64,000 nt of DNA from UBA9926 sp913064795 (lineage in GTDB: Bacteria; Pseudomonadota; Gammaproteobacteria; Pseudomonadales; Azotimanducaceae), in the NCBI GenBank assembly GCA_045560765.1, contig JBJKZD010000009.1:434001-498000 (forward strand), in the 5' to 3' direction. The first letter of the stretch is position 1. Each line of letters begins with the position of its first letter. The notes under the pieces are model-generated. The model did not search any database, was not told the DNA's origin, and saw only the letters and a program-made list of their open reading frames with translations. Positions 7,835 to 16,861 of this stretch are shown here, piece by piece. A program made the translations under genes and the position numbers.

Positions 7835-9621
7835 GCGTGCTTCGATCTAACTATTTAAACCTGGGATTCCTTCTCGGAGTCATTGCTCTGATTAGCTCGG
7901 TCAATGCCGAAAATGTTAACCGACCCAATATTGTCTTTCTGTTGGCCGACGATCTCGGCTACACCGACATCGCGCCCTATGGCAGCGAGGTGGCTACGCC
8001 CAACTTGTCGCAGTTGGCAAGCGAGGGTACACGGTTCACGAACTACCATACAGCGGCGAATTGCGCACCCGCCCGTGCCATGCTGCTAACCGGTGTTAGC
8101 AGCCACCTAGCTGGGGTACCCAATATCCCAGAGATGATGTCACCCGCACAAAAACTCCAGGACAACTATCAAGGTGTCCTCGGTAACAACGTCGTCACCA
8201 TCGCCACGCTGCTCGAGGATACTGGTTATCACACCTATCTCGCGGGAAAGTGGCATCTCGGTGCAACCCCGGGTAAGTTGCCCAGCGAGCGGGGCTTTGA
8301 GCGAACCTTCGCATTGATGGATTCGGGTGCTGACAACTTTGAACAACGTCCTTATTTACCCATCTATGATCAAGCCAACTGGTTCGCCGATGGTGAAAGA
8401 ACTCAGTTGCCTGATGATTTCTACTCATCGAAGTTCCTCATCGATAAAACGATTGAGTTTATCGACAGCAACCTTAAAGACGGGAAACCATTTTTTGCTT
8501 ACGTGCCCTTTCAGGCAGTTCATATGCCGGTCCAGGCTCCCCAGAAATATATCGAGCGATATATGGGCCGGTATGACGAAGGCTGGCATAAACTGCGTCA
8601 AGAGCGGCACGCGCGGGCTGCTAGCCTTGGCATCGTCCCCGGCGACGTTGAGCGCGTAGAGGCCGCATCAACCATGGATTGGGAGACGCTGTCTCCTCAG
8701 CAACGCCGATATGAATCCAAACGCATGGCGGTTTACGCCGGCATGATCGAAGCGATGGATGTTCACATCGGGCGGTTGGTCGCCTACCTCAGAGAAACAA
8801 ATCAGTTCGACAACACCGTGTTTATCTTTACGTCCGACAACGGCGCGGAAGGGAGCGGCCCCCAGGACCCCACTTCATTCAGCAGCCGGCAAGGGCCTTC
8901 AAGCCTCGGCTATAACACAGACTACGAGACCCTCGGGCTCAAAGGCAGTTTCAACAGCATTAACCCAGGCTTCACCAGTGCGGCAGTGGGCCCCCTGTCC
9001 TACTATAAATTTTACGTCGGTGAGGGTGGACTGCGTGTACCGCTCATTGTGTCAGGCAAGCCCCTTGGTGATGTGCCTGAACAAACCGCTGCCTTCGCCT
9101 GGGCGACCGATATTGCCGCCACGATCATCTCCCTCGCCGGCGTTGAGGCACCCGGCCGGAGATACGGGGGGCGCCCGATCTTGCCAATGACGGGAAAAGA
9201 TCTGACCCCCGTTGTCAGCGGTGAAGTTGAAGGCGTGTACAGTGAGGATGACGCCATTGGATATGAGTTGACCGGTCACGGCGCATTATTTATGGGCGAC
9301 TATAAGCTGATGCGAAACCTCGCGCCCCTGGGAGATGGCGAGTGGCGGCTCTTTAACATCGTCAAGGATCCAGGAGAGGCCAGAGATCTGAAATCTGAAA
9401 TGCCAGAACGATTCGAGCGAATGATCTCGGCCTACGAGCAATTCACAGTTGAAAATAGAGTCCAGCCCTTACCAGAAGGCTATTCCCAGGGACGTCAGAT
9501 CATCGTTAATGCCTTACGAGAACGCCTAGGCTCAGGAATCATTATTGGACTTTTACTGATTCTGCTACTGATGCCCCTCATCGTCTATGTCCGAATGAGA
9601 CGGTCTGGTGGATCACACTAA
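7831..9621 (+). CDS. Membrane-anchored arylsulfatase
   Basis: A 596-residue type I sulfatase. Residues 1-26 form a signal peptide ending NAEN. The active-site block FLLADDLGYTDIAPYG carries the Asp40-Asp41 calcium ligands. C78-A-P-A-R82 is the C-x-P-x-R motif whose cysteine is turned into formylglycine by the sulfatase-modifying enzyme. Other family blocks are LAGKWHLG, FTSDNGAEG and GDYKLMRN. Unusually, the C-terminus has a hydrophobic helix (IIIGLLLILLLMPLIVYV) followed by RMRR, so the enzyme is probably tethered to the membrane facing the periplasm. It is fourth from last in the 6.7-10.7 kb run. The substrate, perhaps an algal or steroid sulfate ester, cannot be told. No maturase gene is in the window. 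Confidence 0.93.
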   Translation: MSVLRSNYLNLGFLLGVIALISSVNAENVNRPNIVFLLADDLGYTDIAPYGSEVATPNLSQLASEGTRFTNYHTAANCAPARAMLLTGVSSHLAGVPNIPEMMSPAQKLQDNYQGVLGNNVVTIATLLEDTGYHTYLAGKWHLGATPGKLPSERGFERTFALMDSGADNFEQRPYLPIYDQANWFADGERTQLPDDFYSSKFLIDKTIEFIDSNLKDGKPFFAYVPFQAVHMPVQAPQKYIERYMGRYDEGWHKLRQERHARAASLGIVPGDVERVEAASTMDWETLSPQQRRYESKRMAVYAGMIEAMDVHIGRLVAYLRETNQFDNTVFIFTSDNGAEGSGPQDPTSFSSRQGPSSLGYNTDYETLGLKGSFNSINPGFTSAAVGPLSYYKFYVGEGGLRVPLIVSGKPLGDVPEQTAAFAWATDIAATIISLAGVEAPGRRYGGRPILPMTGKDLTPVVSGEVEGVYSEDDAIGYELTGHGALFMGDYKLMRNLAPLGDGEWRLFNIVKDPGEARDLKSEMPERFERMISAYEQFTVENRVQPLPEGYSQGRQIIVNALRERLGSGIIIGLLLILLLMPLIVYVRMRRSGGSH

Positions 9622-9653
9622 AACACGAAATGGTTAATGATTGAGGAACGCTG

Positions 9654-10706
9654 ATGTTTGATGGTCGATACACACTCTGGGGCGGAGAGCACAGCCTTTT
9701 TACGAGAAAGTTGCAAGCAATGCTGAACTATCTCGCACTTGATTATGAATTTAAGTTAAAGACTGCCGAGGCTTCCCCCGGGGTTGAAGCGCGACTCGGT
9801 ACGCATTTCATTCCAGGTCTCGAATTGCCCGAGGGATGGTTCATTCATGACACGACACCCATCGGACTGATGTTAAATACCAAGTACCCGGATCGCCCCA
9901 TTCTCCCGACTTCGCCAATACAAAAAATCGCAGCGCACCTGCTTGAAGATTGGGCAGACGAATGGTTCGGCCGATATGCCATCAGCAGCCGGTGGTGTTA
10001 TCCACACAACGTTGAACATATGGCCAAAGGATTCTATGCCAATCAAATCGGAAAATTCATGCATGAACCGCTGACACCAGAAGAGACAACCCAAGCCGCA
10101 GAGATGATTACGATGGTGCGGGACAACTTTGGATTACGCGCTTGCGCGAATCGTGGCTGTGGACCCGATCAGGCAGAGGCCGTCCGGAAGGACTTTGAGG
10201 CCTTAATGGACAAAGCCGGGGAACATTATGGTCGTTACCAATTTCTGCTGGGGGACCGAGCCAGCCTTGGAGACTTCACATTTGCCGGCTTATTTAAAGC
10301 GCACATCGCGGCGGATCCGGAGCCTCGCAGTTGGATTGATGGCAGCACGCCGGAGATGGTTGATTACATGGATCGTGTATTCAACGCGCAAACCAATGAT
10401 GCTGACTACCTGCCCAATGATGATCTACCCGATACCTTGATGCCATTTTTTGATCACATGCGTGATACCTACCATCAGTTTCTTCGCGCCTCTGGAGAGG
10501 CACTATCGGCGGGTGAGAAATGGTGCGAAGTCGATCTCGGAGACGGTCCCGTCAAAATGAGGTCACTGAAGTACAGCGAAGTTTCCCGATGCCATATCAA
10601 AAAAGAAATAGAGTCGCTGAGCAAAGCAGATCGAGCTGCCGTCGATGATACGCTTGGGCCTATGGGGGTACTGGATGCCTACCTGATGCCGCCGTACCTC
10701 GGTTGA
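9654..10706 (+). CDS. Glutathione S-transferase family protein (two-domain)
   Basis: A 350-residue GST-fold protein. The N-terminal thioredoxin-like part (residues 1-85) starts YTLWGGEHSLFTRKLQAML and ends HDTTPIGLMLNTKYP, the glutathione-binding region. A helical C-terminal domain follows, with FLLGDRASLGDFTFAGLFKAH, which contains the conserved N-capping Asp of GST helix 6. It is longer than a standard GST (about 210 residues), as in several proteobacterial GST paralogues acting on large substrates. It follows the sulfatase by 32 nt with a GAGGAA ribosome site and probably belongs to the same transcript. Confidence 0.87.
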   Translation: MFDGRYTLWGGEHSLFTRKLQAMLNYLALDYEFKLKTAEASPGVEARLGTHFIPGLELPEGWFIHDTTPIGLMLNTKYPDRPILPTSPIQKIAAHLLEDWADEWFGRYAISSRWCYPHNVEHMAKGFYANQIGKFMHEPLTPEETTQAAEMITMVRDNFGLRACANRGCGPDQAEAVRKDFEALMDKAGEHYGRYQFLLGDRASLGDFTFAGLFKAHIAADPEPRSWIDGSTPEMVDYMDRVFNAQTNDADYLPNDDLPDTLMPFFDHMRDTYHQFLRASGEALSAGEKWCEVDLGDGPVKMRSLKYSEVSRCHIKKEIESLSKADRAAVDDTLGPMGVLDAYLMPPYLG

Positions 10707-10838
10707 TGCGAGATGGGACTAACGACCCGTCATCGAAAACAATAACCATGCTTAAGATTCGATCCCCGGATTCGTTGCGCCATTAACGCTAAATCATTGG
10801 CGGGCGGGTGATTAGATGGCCACTGTCTCGGCTTCGAA

Positions 10839-11486
10839 TTACTCACTGTCTTTGGGTGGTTGCGCCATTGCCTGGAGCCAGGTCCGCAAGATTTTGCCGA
10901 CTCGGTCATCGAGCTCGTCGGGCTTGATCCCAACACGCTTGGCATAAGGTACCCGGAAGATCCTGTAGCCGCGAAAAAAAGCAGAGAGGGCCACCTGTAA
11001 AGCATCGAGATCATGACCACGATCAATGTCTCCATCGATGACGTCTTGCCGCAGTTGGCTAAGTTGCATCTCGTAGAGTGGAATTGGATCAACCGTCTCA
11101 TCGCCATCAAGCACGAGCAGCGCACGCAGCATGCTGTCGTTGGTGTCATTGCTGATGTTCGTCTGAAAGCCTCGCAGCCGCCGGGCAACAAATGCCGCCC
11201 GGGCTTTACCTGTTTTAAACGCGTTCACAAGCGCAACAAATTGCCGATTAATCGCGGCGCGCAGTAGCTCTTGTCTTGATCCAAAATAGTGATAGATATT
11301 GCCCCGATTGACACCAGCAATGTCGGCAACTTGACGAAGATTGAGTCCAGCCAACACGCCGTTATCCCGAATCAGTTCAAGGGCGACGTCAATCAGTCGT
11401 TGCTCCGTATCCGCGCGGCTGCGCTTTGGTTTTATCGCCTTTTTTGACTGCGACTCTTTGATTGTTTTAGGCAAGCGCCACTCCAT
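10839..11486 (-). CDS. TetR/AcrR family transcriptional regulator
   Basis: A 215-residue repressor. After a basic leader (KKAIKPKRSR) the TetR N-terminal helix-turn-helix is clear: LIDVALELIRDNG, then LRQVADIAGVNRGNIYHYFGSRQELL. The C-terminal ligand domain is not of a known subtype. It is transcribed away from the DUF3604 operon; the 87-nt gap contains a perfect 7-1-7 palindrome at 11543, so it likely represses itself and that operon. The inducer is unknown. Confidence 0.92.
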   Translation of the reverse strand: MEWRLPKTIKESQSKKAIKPKRSRADTEQRLIDVALELIRDNGVLAGLNLRQVADIAGVNRGNIYHYFGSRQELLRAAINRQFVALVNAFKTGKARAAFVARRLRGFQTNISNDTNDSMLRALLVLDGDETVDPIPLYEMQLSQLRQDVIDGDIDRGHDLDALQVALSAFFRGYRIFRVPYAKRVGIKPDELDDRVGKILRTWLQAMAQPPKDSE

Positions 11487-11542
11487 TACTTAGTCTGACT
11501 TGCGATATGACTGTCAGAGGAATACCATCTAGAAAGACTAAT

Positions 11543-11557
11543 TTAGCATAATGCTAA
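11543..11557. promoter_or_regulatory. Perfect palindrome, probable TetR operator
   Basis: TTAGCAT-A-ATGCTAA is a perfect 15-bp dyad located 16 nt upstream of the ATG at 11574 and 57 nt from the divergent TetR start. Position and symmetry fit a TetR-type operator controlling the DUF3604 operon. No experiment supports it; it is inferred from context. Confidence 0.6.
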
Positions 11558-11573
11558 TTAACTAGGAACGGTC

Positions 11574-13685
11574 ATGAACCCGAACATCAGAGCTTGGAGC
11601 AAACAATTGATAGGTCGAAGTCTAAACCCTGCTTGCTTGATCGCTGGGCTGCTGCTGGCCAGTTGCGGTGGTGGCAGTCAGCAGAACCAGGAGCAGCGAA
11701 CCGCGATCAGGCAACCCTTGTTTGCAACCGAGCATACGATCATTGATCGACGGTCTCATCGTGACCCAGCGGTCGAAGACCAGCCAGCCACCAATCGACA
11801 CCGCAATCCAGAGCGTACCGCTTATTTTGGTGACCTGCATGTGCACACAAAATACTCGTTTGACGCCTACGCCTTTGGCACACTGGCATCCCCCTCTGAT
11901 GCTTATCGCTTTGCAAAAGGCGAAGCGATCAAACATCCCGCCGGCTTTGACTTACAGCTTCGGGAGCCCCTGGACTTTTATGGTGTCACCGATCACGGGT
12001 TTTTTATGGGCGTGTCTCCTGTTGCAGCCGATACCAACAGTGATTTTTCCAAATATCCTTTTGCGGAAGTTCTGCACGACCTGAATGCTCAAGACAATAT
12101 GGATCGCTGGAGCACATTGGATCGGATGAGAAGTTTTGCGGTCGCCCGCGCAATTGCCGCGGCCATTGTTGACGGAACACTAGACCCTGAAGAGCCACTG
12201 GCAATCACTCGCAGCGCGTGGGCAGACTCTATTGATGCCGCAGATGAACACAATGATCCAGGCAATTTCACGACCTTCGTAGCCTACGAGTACTCAATCA
12301 CAGCAGACGATAATGGTAGCCTCCATCGCAACGTGATCTTCGAGAACAGTGACCGTGTGCCAGAGGTACCATTTTCTCGGATGCACTCTCTTAACGTGGA
12401 GGATCTGTGGGACTGGATGGATACCCTGCGGGAAGCGGGCATTGAGTCTCTGGCCATCCCGCACAACTCCAATAAGTCTAACGGCCATATGTTTAAGCTT
12501 GAGGATTGGGCGGGTGATCCCTTCGATGATGAATATGCGGTCCAGCGTATTCGCAATGAACCACTGGTTGAAATCACCCAAATCAAGGGGACATCTGAAA
12601 CGCATCCCGCTTTGTCGAGCCGAGATGAGTGGGCAGGTTTTGAATTAGTGAGCACAAGAGGCGTTGGGATGGGGCAGCCCGTCGCCAGTAAACCCGAAGG
12701 AAGTTATGTGCGACAAGCTTTGCGGCAAGGAATGGCCCTGGAGGCACGGGGCATTAGCAATCCCTTTGCCTTTGGCTTTATCGGGTCCAGTGATACCCAC
12801 ACGGGCACATCACAAAATGATGAAGCCAATTTTATTTCGAAATTGGGTGTCTTGTCTGCAGATGCAGATCTGCGTGGCTCGGTCCCCGTGAGCTTTTTAG
12901 AGAGCGTGATGATAGGAATGTTGCCGGGTCAGTCGGTCGCAGAAGTTGACGGTGAAAACTATTTGGGTAGTCAAACCACTGAATTTGGCGCGTCAGGTCT
13001 TGCTGCGGTGTGGGCCGAAGAAAATACCCGGGAATCGATCTACGGGGCGTTACGACGTAAAGAAACCTTTGCCACATCCGGCCCTCGCATGCGCCTGCGA
13101 TTTTTTGCAGGATACGGTTTACCCGATAATTTGCTGGAAGCGACGGATGGCGTGGCTCGGGCCTATGCCATGGGTGTCACCATGGGTGCGGATCTCGCGC
13201 CTGATCCTGATGGCACTGACAGATCACCGCAGTTCGCCATGTGGGCCCAAGCTGATGCCAACAGCGCGCCGCTGCAAAGACTTCAGATAATCAAAGGCTG
13301 GGTCGATGCAGACGGCGAAACGCATGAAGCGGTTATTGATGTGGCTTGCGCTGGCGGCGCCCAGATAGACCTTGCGACAAACCGCTGTCCGGACAACGAC
13401 GCCACGGTGAACTTGAGCGATTGCAGCTACAGTGCTAGAACAGGCAGTAGTGAGCTACGGGTCGTGTGGACCGACCCAAACTTTAATGCCACTGAGCGCG
13501 CTTTTTACTACACCCGTGTACTCGAAAATCCAACCTGTCGATGGAATACATGGGATGCAATTCGTGCAGGCACAAATCCGCGCCCAGATCTGGCAGCAAC
13601 TCTGCAGGAGCGTGCTTGGTCTTCGCCGATTCAGTATATTCCGAATCCCGGTGCCCGCACGAACCCAACCCCAGCGAGGAGATGA
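11574..13685 (+). CDS. DUF3604 PHP-like lipoprotein (first copy)
   Basis: A 703-residue exported lipoprotein. The signal ends in a lipobox LLAS-Cys31. The DUF3604 domain starts near residue 83 with YFGDLHVHTKYSFDAYAFG; the His89-x-His91 pair, FYGVTDHGFF, AIPHNSNKSNG and FIGSSDTHTG are the metal-binding motifs of PHP-like metallohydrolases. A second conserved part has GASGLAAVWAEENTRESIY and FATSGPRMRLRFFAG, typical for the family. The C-terminal third has several cysteines (DVACAGG, TNRCPD, LSDCSYS, NPTCRWN), consistent with a periplasmic disulfide-bonded domain. The reaction is unknown. The stop overlaps the next gene's leader, and the next gene is a paralogue. Confidence 0.9.
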   Translation: MNPNIRAWSKQLIGRSLNPACLIAGLLLASCGGGSQQNQEQRTAIRQPLFATEHTIIDRRSHRDPAVEDQPATNRHRNPERTAYFGDLHVHTKYSFDAYAFGTLASPSDAYRFAKGEAIKHPAGFDLQLREPLDFYGVTDHGFFMGVSPVAADTNSDFSKYPFAEVLHDLNAQDNMDRWSTLDRMRSFAVARAIAAAIVDGTLDPEEPLAITRSAWADSIDAADEHNDPGNFTTFVAYEYSITADDNGSLHRNVIFENSDRVPEVPFSRMHSLNVEDLWDWMDTLREAGIESLAIPHNSNKSNGHMFKLEDWAGDPFDDEYAVQRIRNEPLVEITQIKGTSETHPALSSRDEWAGFELVSTRGVGMGQPVASKPEGSYVRQALRQGMALEARGISNPFAFGFIGSSDTHTGTSQNDEANFISKLGVLSADADLRGSVPVSFLESVMIGMLPGQSVAEVDGENYLGSQTTEFGASGLAAVWAEENTRESIYGALRRKETFATSGPRMRLRFFAGYGLPDNLLEATDGVARAYAMGVTMGADLAPDPDGTDRSPQFAMWAQADANSAPLQRLQIIKGWVDADGETHEAVIDVACAGGAQIDLATNRCPDNDATVNLSDCSYSARTGSSELRVVWTDPNFNATERAFYYTRVLENPTCRWNTWDAIRAGTNPRPDLAATLQERAWSSPIQYIPNPGARTNPTPARR

Positions 13686-13687
13686 TT

Positions 13688-15829
13688 GTGAAGACAAATC
13701 TGAGACTTGAAACAAACTTCCTAGCAGTGATCACGTTGGGGGTCTTCTTAGCGTCGTGTTCCGACGAGCCAGACTTGAGTCTTCCAGAGGACAGACACAC
13801 CAATGCACGGGCGATTGCCATCACAGCGGAAGCAGATGCACAGCTGTCAGAGCAAAGGGCCGTCATGATGGCAACAGTCTTTGAAACGGAAACAGAACTC
13901 CTCGTTCGCGAGCAAACATCAATATCCGCCATAAGCGATGAACCCACCGAAACAGTCCCAGAACGCAAAGCCTACTTTGGGGATCTGCATGTGCACACAA
14001 CCTACTCTTTTGATGGCTATGCTTTTGGAACCCTTGCTACGCCCTATGACGCCTATCGGTTTGCACAAGGTGAGGCGATTGCCAATCCCGCTGGTTTCAA
14101 CATGCAGCTTCCAAGGCCGATGGATTTTTACGCCGTAACAGATCACGCAATGTTCTTAGGACTGGTGAAGGCAGCGGCCGATACAAGGTCCGAATTTTCA
14201 AAAAATAAATTCTCTGAGCCTTATCATGATCTCAATGCACCCGAAAATATGGGGACAGGGTTGTTCAGCATATTGAATCGACTCTCAACCTTCTCGACCT
14301 TTTTACCTAATGCGATTAGACAAATCGCGTCCGGAGATCTGGATCGTGAAGACGTGCTGGGCGTTGTGAGGAGCGCTTGGAGTGATTCGATTGATGCAGC
14401 AGATCAATTTAATGATCCCGGTCGCTTCACGACATTTGCAGCCTACGAATATACCTCCAGCACCCCAGATATGGGCAACCTGCATAGAAATGTCGTGTTT
14501 AAAGGAACCGATCGACTGCCCAGGGAGCCATTTTCGCGTTTCCATTCGGCTAATCCCGAAGATCTTTGGCAATGGATGGATGACCTCCGAGCCAGAGGCG
14601 TTGAAAGCCTAGCCATTCCCCATAACTCCAATGGATCGAACGGACAAATGTTCAAGCTCGCTGACTGGGCCGGTAATCCATTAGATGATGCTTACGCAGA
14701 GCAGCGCACCCGCAATGAACCGATTGTTGAAATCACCCAAATCAAAGGAACATCGGAAACTCACCCTAGTTTATCGTCCCGGGATGAATGGGCAGGTTTT
14801 GAAATCATGCCTTATCGAATCGCAACCAACGCCTTAAGTCAGCTAGAAGGATCTTATGTGCGAGAAGCGTTGTTAAACGGATTAGCGTTAGAGCAGCAAG
14901 GCACAGCAAACCCTTATCAGTTCGGCTTCATCGGTTCGAGCGATACTCACTCAGCAGCCAGTCAAAATTACGAATCAGACTTCGTTTCAAAGTTGGGACT
15001 GATATCTAGTACAGGGGAGCAGCGAGGCTCGTTGCCCCAAACCGGTCTTTCCGGAGAATTTGATTACCAGGTGCTAAAAGCTGTGGGGCGCGGCAGTTCG
15101 CGAGTGCGAATAAACGGTGACATTTATGCCGCGGGGGCTACCCCGACCTTTGGGGCCTCAGGGCTGGCGGCGGCGTGGGCGGAAGAGAATACCCGGGAAG
15201 CGCTCTACAGTGCTTTTCGCAGAAAAGAAGTGTTTGCGACCTCTGGCCCACGTATGCAAATACGCCTGTTTGCGGGGTATGGTTTTGATGAGGACATGCT
15301 GACGCACGCCGATGGCATCGAGCGCGCCTACGCGATGGGCGTCACCATGGGCGGTACGCTCGGACCTGACCATTCTATTGAGGGCGCTCAGCCGGCAGCG
15401 CTGGAGGGTCCCGGGTTTCTGGTCATGGCATCCGCAGATACCGAGAGCGCCCCGTTACAACGCTTGCAAATTGTCAAAGGTTGGACTGATGCAGAGGGCA
15501 CCCACGAAGCAGTGATTGATGTCGCTTGCGCAGGTGGTACAGCTGTTAACCCAGAAACAAACCGATGCACTGACAATGGGGCTAAGGTTGATATCAGGGA
15601 CTGTTCCATTAATTCTGAAACAGGCGCAGAACAGCTATCAACCTTATGGCGTGATCCTGATTTTCAGCGAGAACAACGTGCTTTCTATTACGCCCGGGTA
15701 ATAGAGAACCCGACCTGCCGGTGGTCAACATGGGATGCAGTCCGTGCTGGGGTCGCGCCAAGACCTGATCTGCCGACCACCGTTCAAGAGCGTGCCTGGT
15801 CATCGCCCATTCACTACGTTCCACAATAG
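13688..15829 (+). CDS. DUF3604 PHP-like lipoprotein (second copy)
   Basis: About 713 residues, paralogous to the gene just upstream and matching it over the whole length: YFGDLHVHTTYSFDGYAFG, YAVTDHAMFLG, AIPHNSNGSNG, FIGSSDTHSA and the cysteine-rich C-terminal part. A lipobox FLAS-Cys24 makes it a lipoprotein. Start choice: GAGGAG at 13676-13681 is 6 nt before GTG 13688 but directly abuts ATG 13682, so GTG is preferred; ATG 13682 would overlap the previous stop (ATGA). The spacer between lipid anchor and catalytic domain (about 75 residues, Thr/Glu/Ala-rich) is unlike that of the first copy, so the two have diverged mainly at the N-terminus. Confidence 0.9.
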   Translation: MKTNLRLETNFLAVITLGVFLASCSDEPDLSLPEDRHTNARAIAITAEADAQLSEQRAVMMATVFETETELLVREQTSISAISDEPTETVPERKAYFGDLHVHTTYSFDGYAFGTLATPYDAYRFAQGEAIANPAGFNMQLPRPMDFYAVTDHAMFLGLVKAAADTRSEFSKNKFSEPYHDLNAPENMGTGLFSILNRLSTFSTFLPNAIRQIASGDLDREDVLGVVRSAWSDSIDAADQFNDPGRFTTFAAYEYTSSTPDMGNLHRNVVFKGTDRLPREPFSRFHSANPEDLWQWMDDLRARGVESLAIPHNSNGSNGQMFKLADWAGNPLDDAYAEQRTRNEPIVEITQIKGTSETHPSLSSRDEWAGFEIMPYRIATNALSQLEGSYVREALLNGLALEQQGTANPYQFGFIGSSDTHSAASQNYESDFVSKLGLISSTGEQRGSLPQTGLSGEFDYQVLKAVGRGSSRVRINGDIYAAGATPTFGASGLAAAWAEENTREALYSAFRRKEVFATSGPRMQIRLFAGYGFDEDMLTHADGIERAYAMGVTMGGTLGPDHSIEGAQPAALEGPGFLVMASADTESAPLQRLQIVKGWTDAEGTHEAVIDVACAGGTAVNPETNRCTDNGAKVDIRDCSINSETGAEQLSTLWRDPDFQREQRAFYYARVIENPTCRWSTWDAVRAGVAPRPDLPTTVQERAWSSPIHYVPQ

Positions 15830-15865
15830 TCTGGCCTCCAGCCGCTGAGTGAGGTTAAGGGATCG

Positions 15866-16861
15866 ATGGTGAGCTGGTTCGTCCGAATCAACAAACCTTG
15901 GTTGCATTTTGTTGTGCTCGGCGTGGTTTTTTATCAGCTGCAGATTGCACTCTTTCCGGAACCTAAGGTGGTGATTGGACCTTTGAGCGAGACAAGAATA
16001 GCAACGCTCAAACAGCAATGGCTGACCAGCACGGGTCGACAGCCAAGCCAGGACCAAGTTGCCCGGTATATCGCGGTCGAACTTGATCGTGACATGCTGC
16101 TACAACGTGCCATTGATCTAGACTTACATCTGGGCGATCCGATCGTCTATCAGCGCCTTATTCTGAATATGAATTTTCTTCAATTGGCGGATGGCGCGTC
16201 CGATGCTGAGCTGTTTGATCGAGCAATCGCGATGCGAATGCATCTTGATGACGAAGTTGTTAAGCGGCGCCTGATACAACGGATGGAACAGCGCTTGCTC
16301 GCCAATGCCCCTCCCATGAAGCCAACGATCAAAGACATTGAAGCCGCTTACGTTAAAAGGAAGGAAGCGCTCCGGCGCCCTCCTCTGTACTCGATCGAGC
16401 ATGTTTTTTTCCCTCCAGACCGTGAGCAAGACAACCCATCCGTTATTGCTTCAATCACTCGAGAGGGACTAGACCTGCAAGCCGCAAAAAAATTGGGGGC
16501 GCCGTTCTTGCAGGGTCATCGGTTTCTAAGACAGTCACCTGATCAACTGGCGCGAAACTTCGGTAAAAGTTTCGTCGTCAGCCTAGAAAAGGCCGTCAGT
16601 CAATCAGCGATCACACAATCTGGCGGTGGCAGATGGGTCGGATCGATACGCTCAGCTTACGGCCTTCATTATGTATGGCTCTCCGAATTTGAGCCTGCCC
16701 GCGACGTTGAATTACGCGAGGTCAAACAGCAGCTACTCACCGACCTTGAGTACACCGCAGGCAAGAAAGCGTTGCAGTGTGCGGTGGCGGCGCTCAGAGC
16801 TGAATTTGATATTCGCGGCAAAATGCTGGCTGACTCCGATGCAGAGGAACGCTGCGAATGA
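15866..16861 (+). CDS. Parvulin-like peptidyl-prolyl isomerase, membrane-anchored
   Basis: A 331-residue protein with one N-terminal membrane helix (about residues 13-32) and a periplasmic part resembling SurA/PpiC-type foldases. The C-terminal rotamase-like region includes YSIEHVFFPPDRE, then GHRFLRQSP and GRWVGSIRSAYGLHYVWLSEFEPA, matching the last strand of parvulin (GLHIVKV). It overlaps the HupE gene by ATGA. In this operon it may help fold or insert the HupE protein or the secreted DUF3604 proteins; that is inference. Confidence 0.8.
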   Translation: MVSWFVRINKPWLHFVVLGVVFYQLQIALFPEPKVVIGPLSETRIATLKQQWLTSTGRQPSQDQVARYIAVELDRDMLLQRAIDLDLHLGDPIVYQRLILNMNFLQLADGASDAELFDRAIAMRMHLDDEVVKRRLIQRMEQRLLANAPPMKPTIKDIEAAYVKRKEALRRPPLYSIEHVFFPPDREQDNPSVIASITREGLDLQAAKKLGAPFLQGHRFLRQSPDQLARNFGKSFVVSLEKAVSQSAITQSGGGRWVGSIRSAYGLHYVWLSEFEPARDVELREVKQQLLTDLEYTAGKKALQCAVAALRAEFDIRGKMLADSDAEERCE

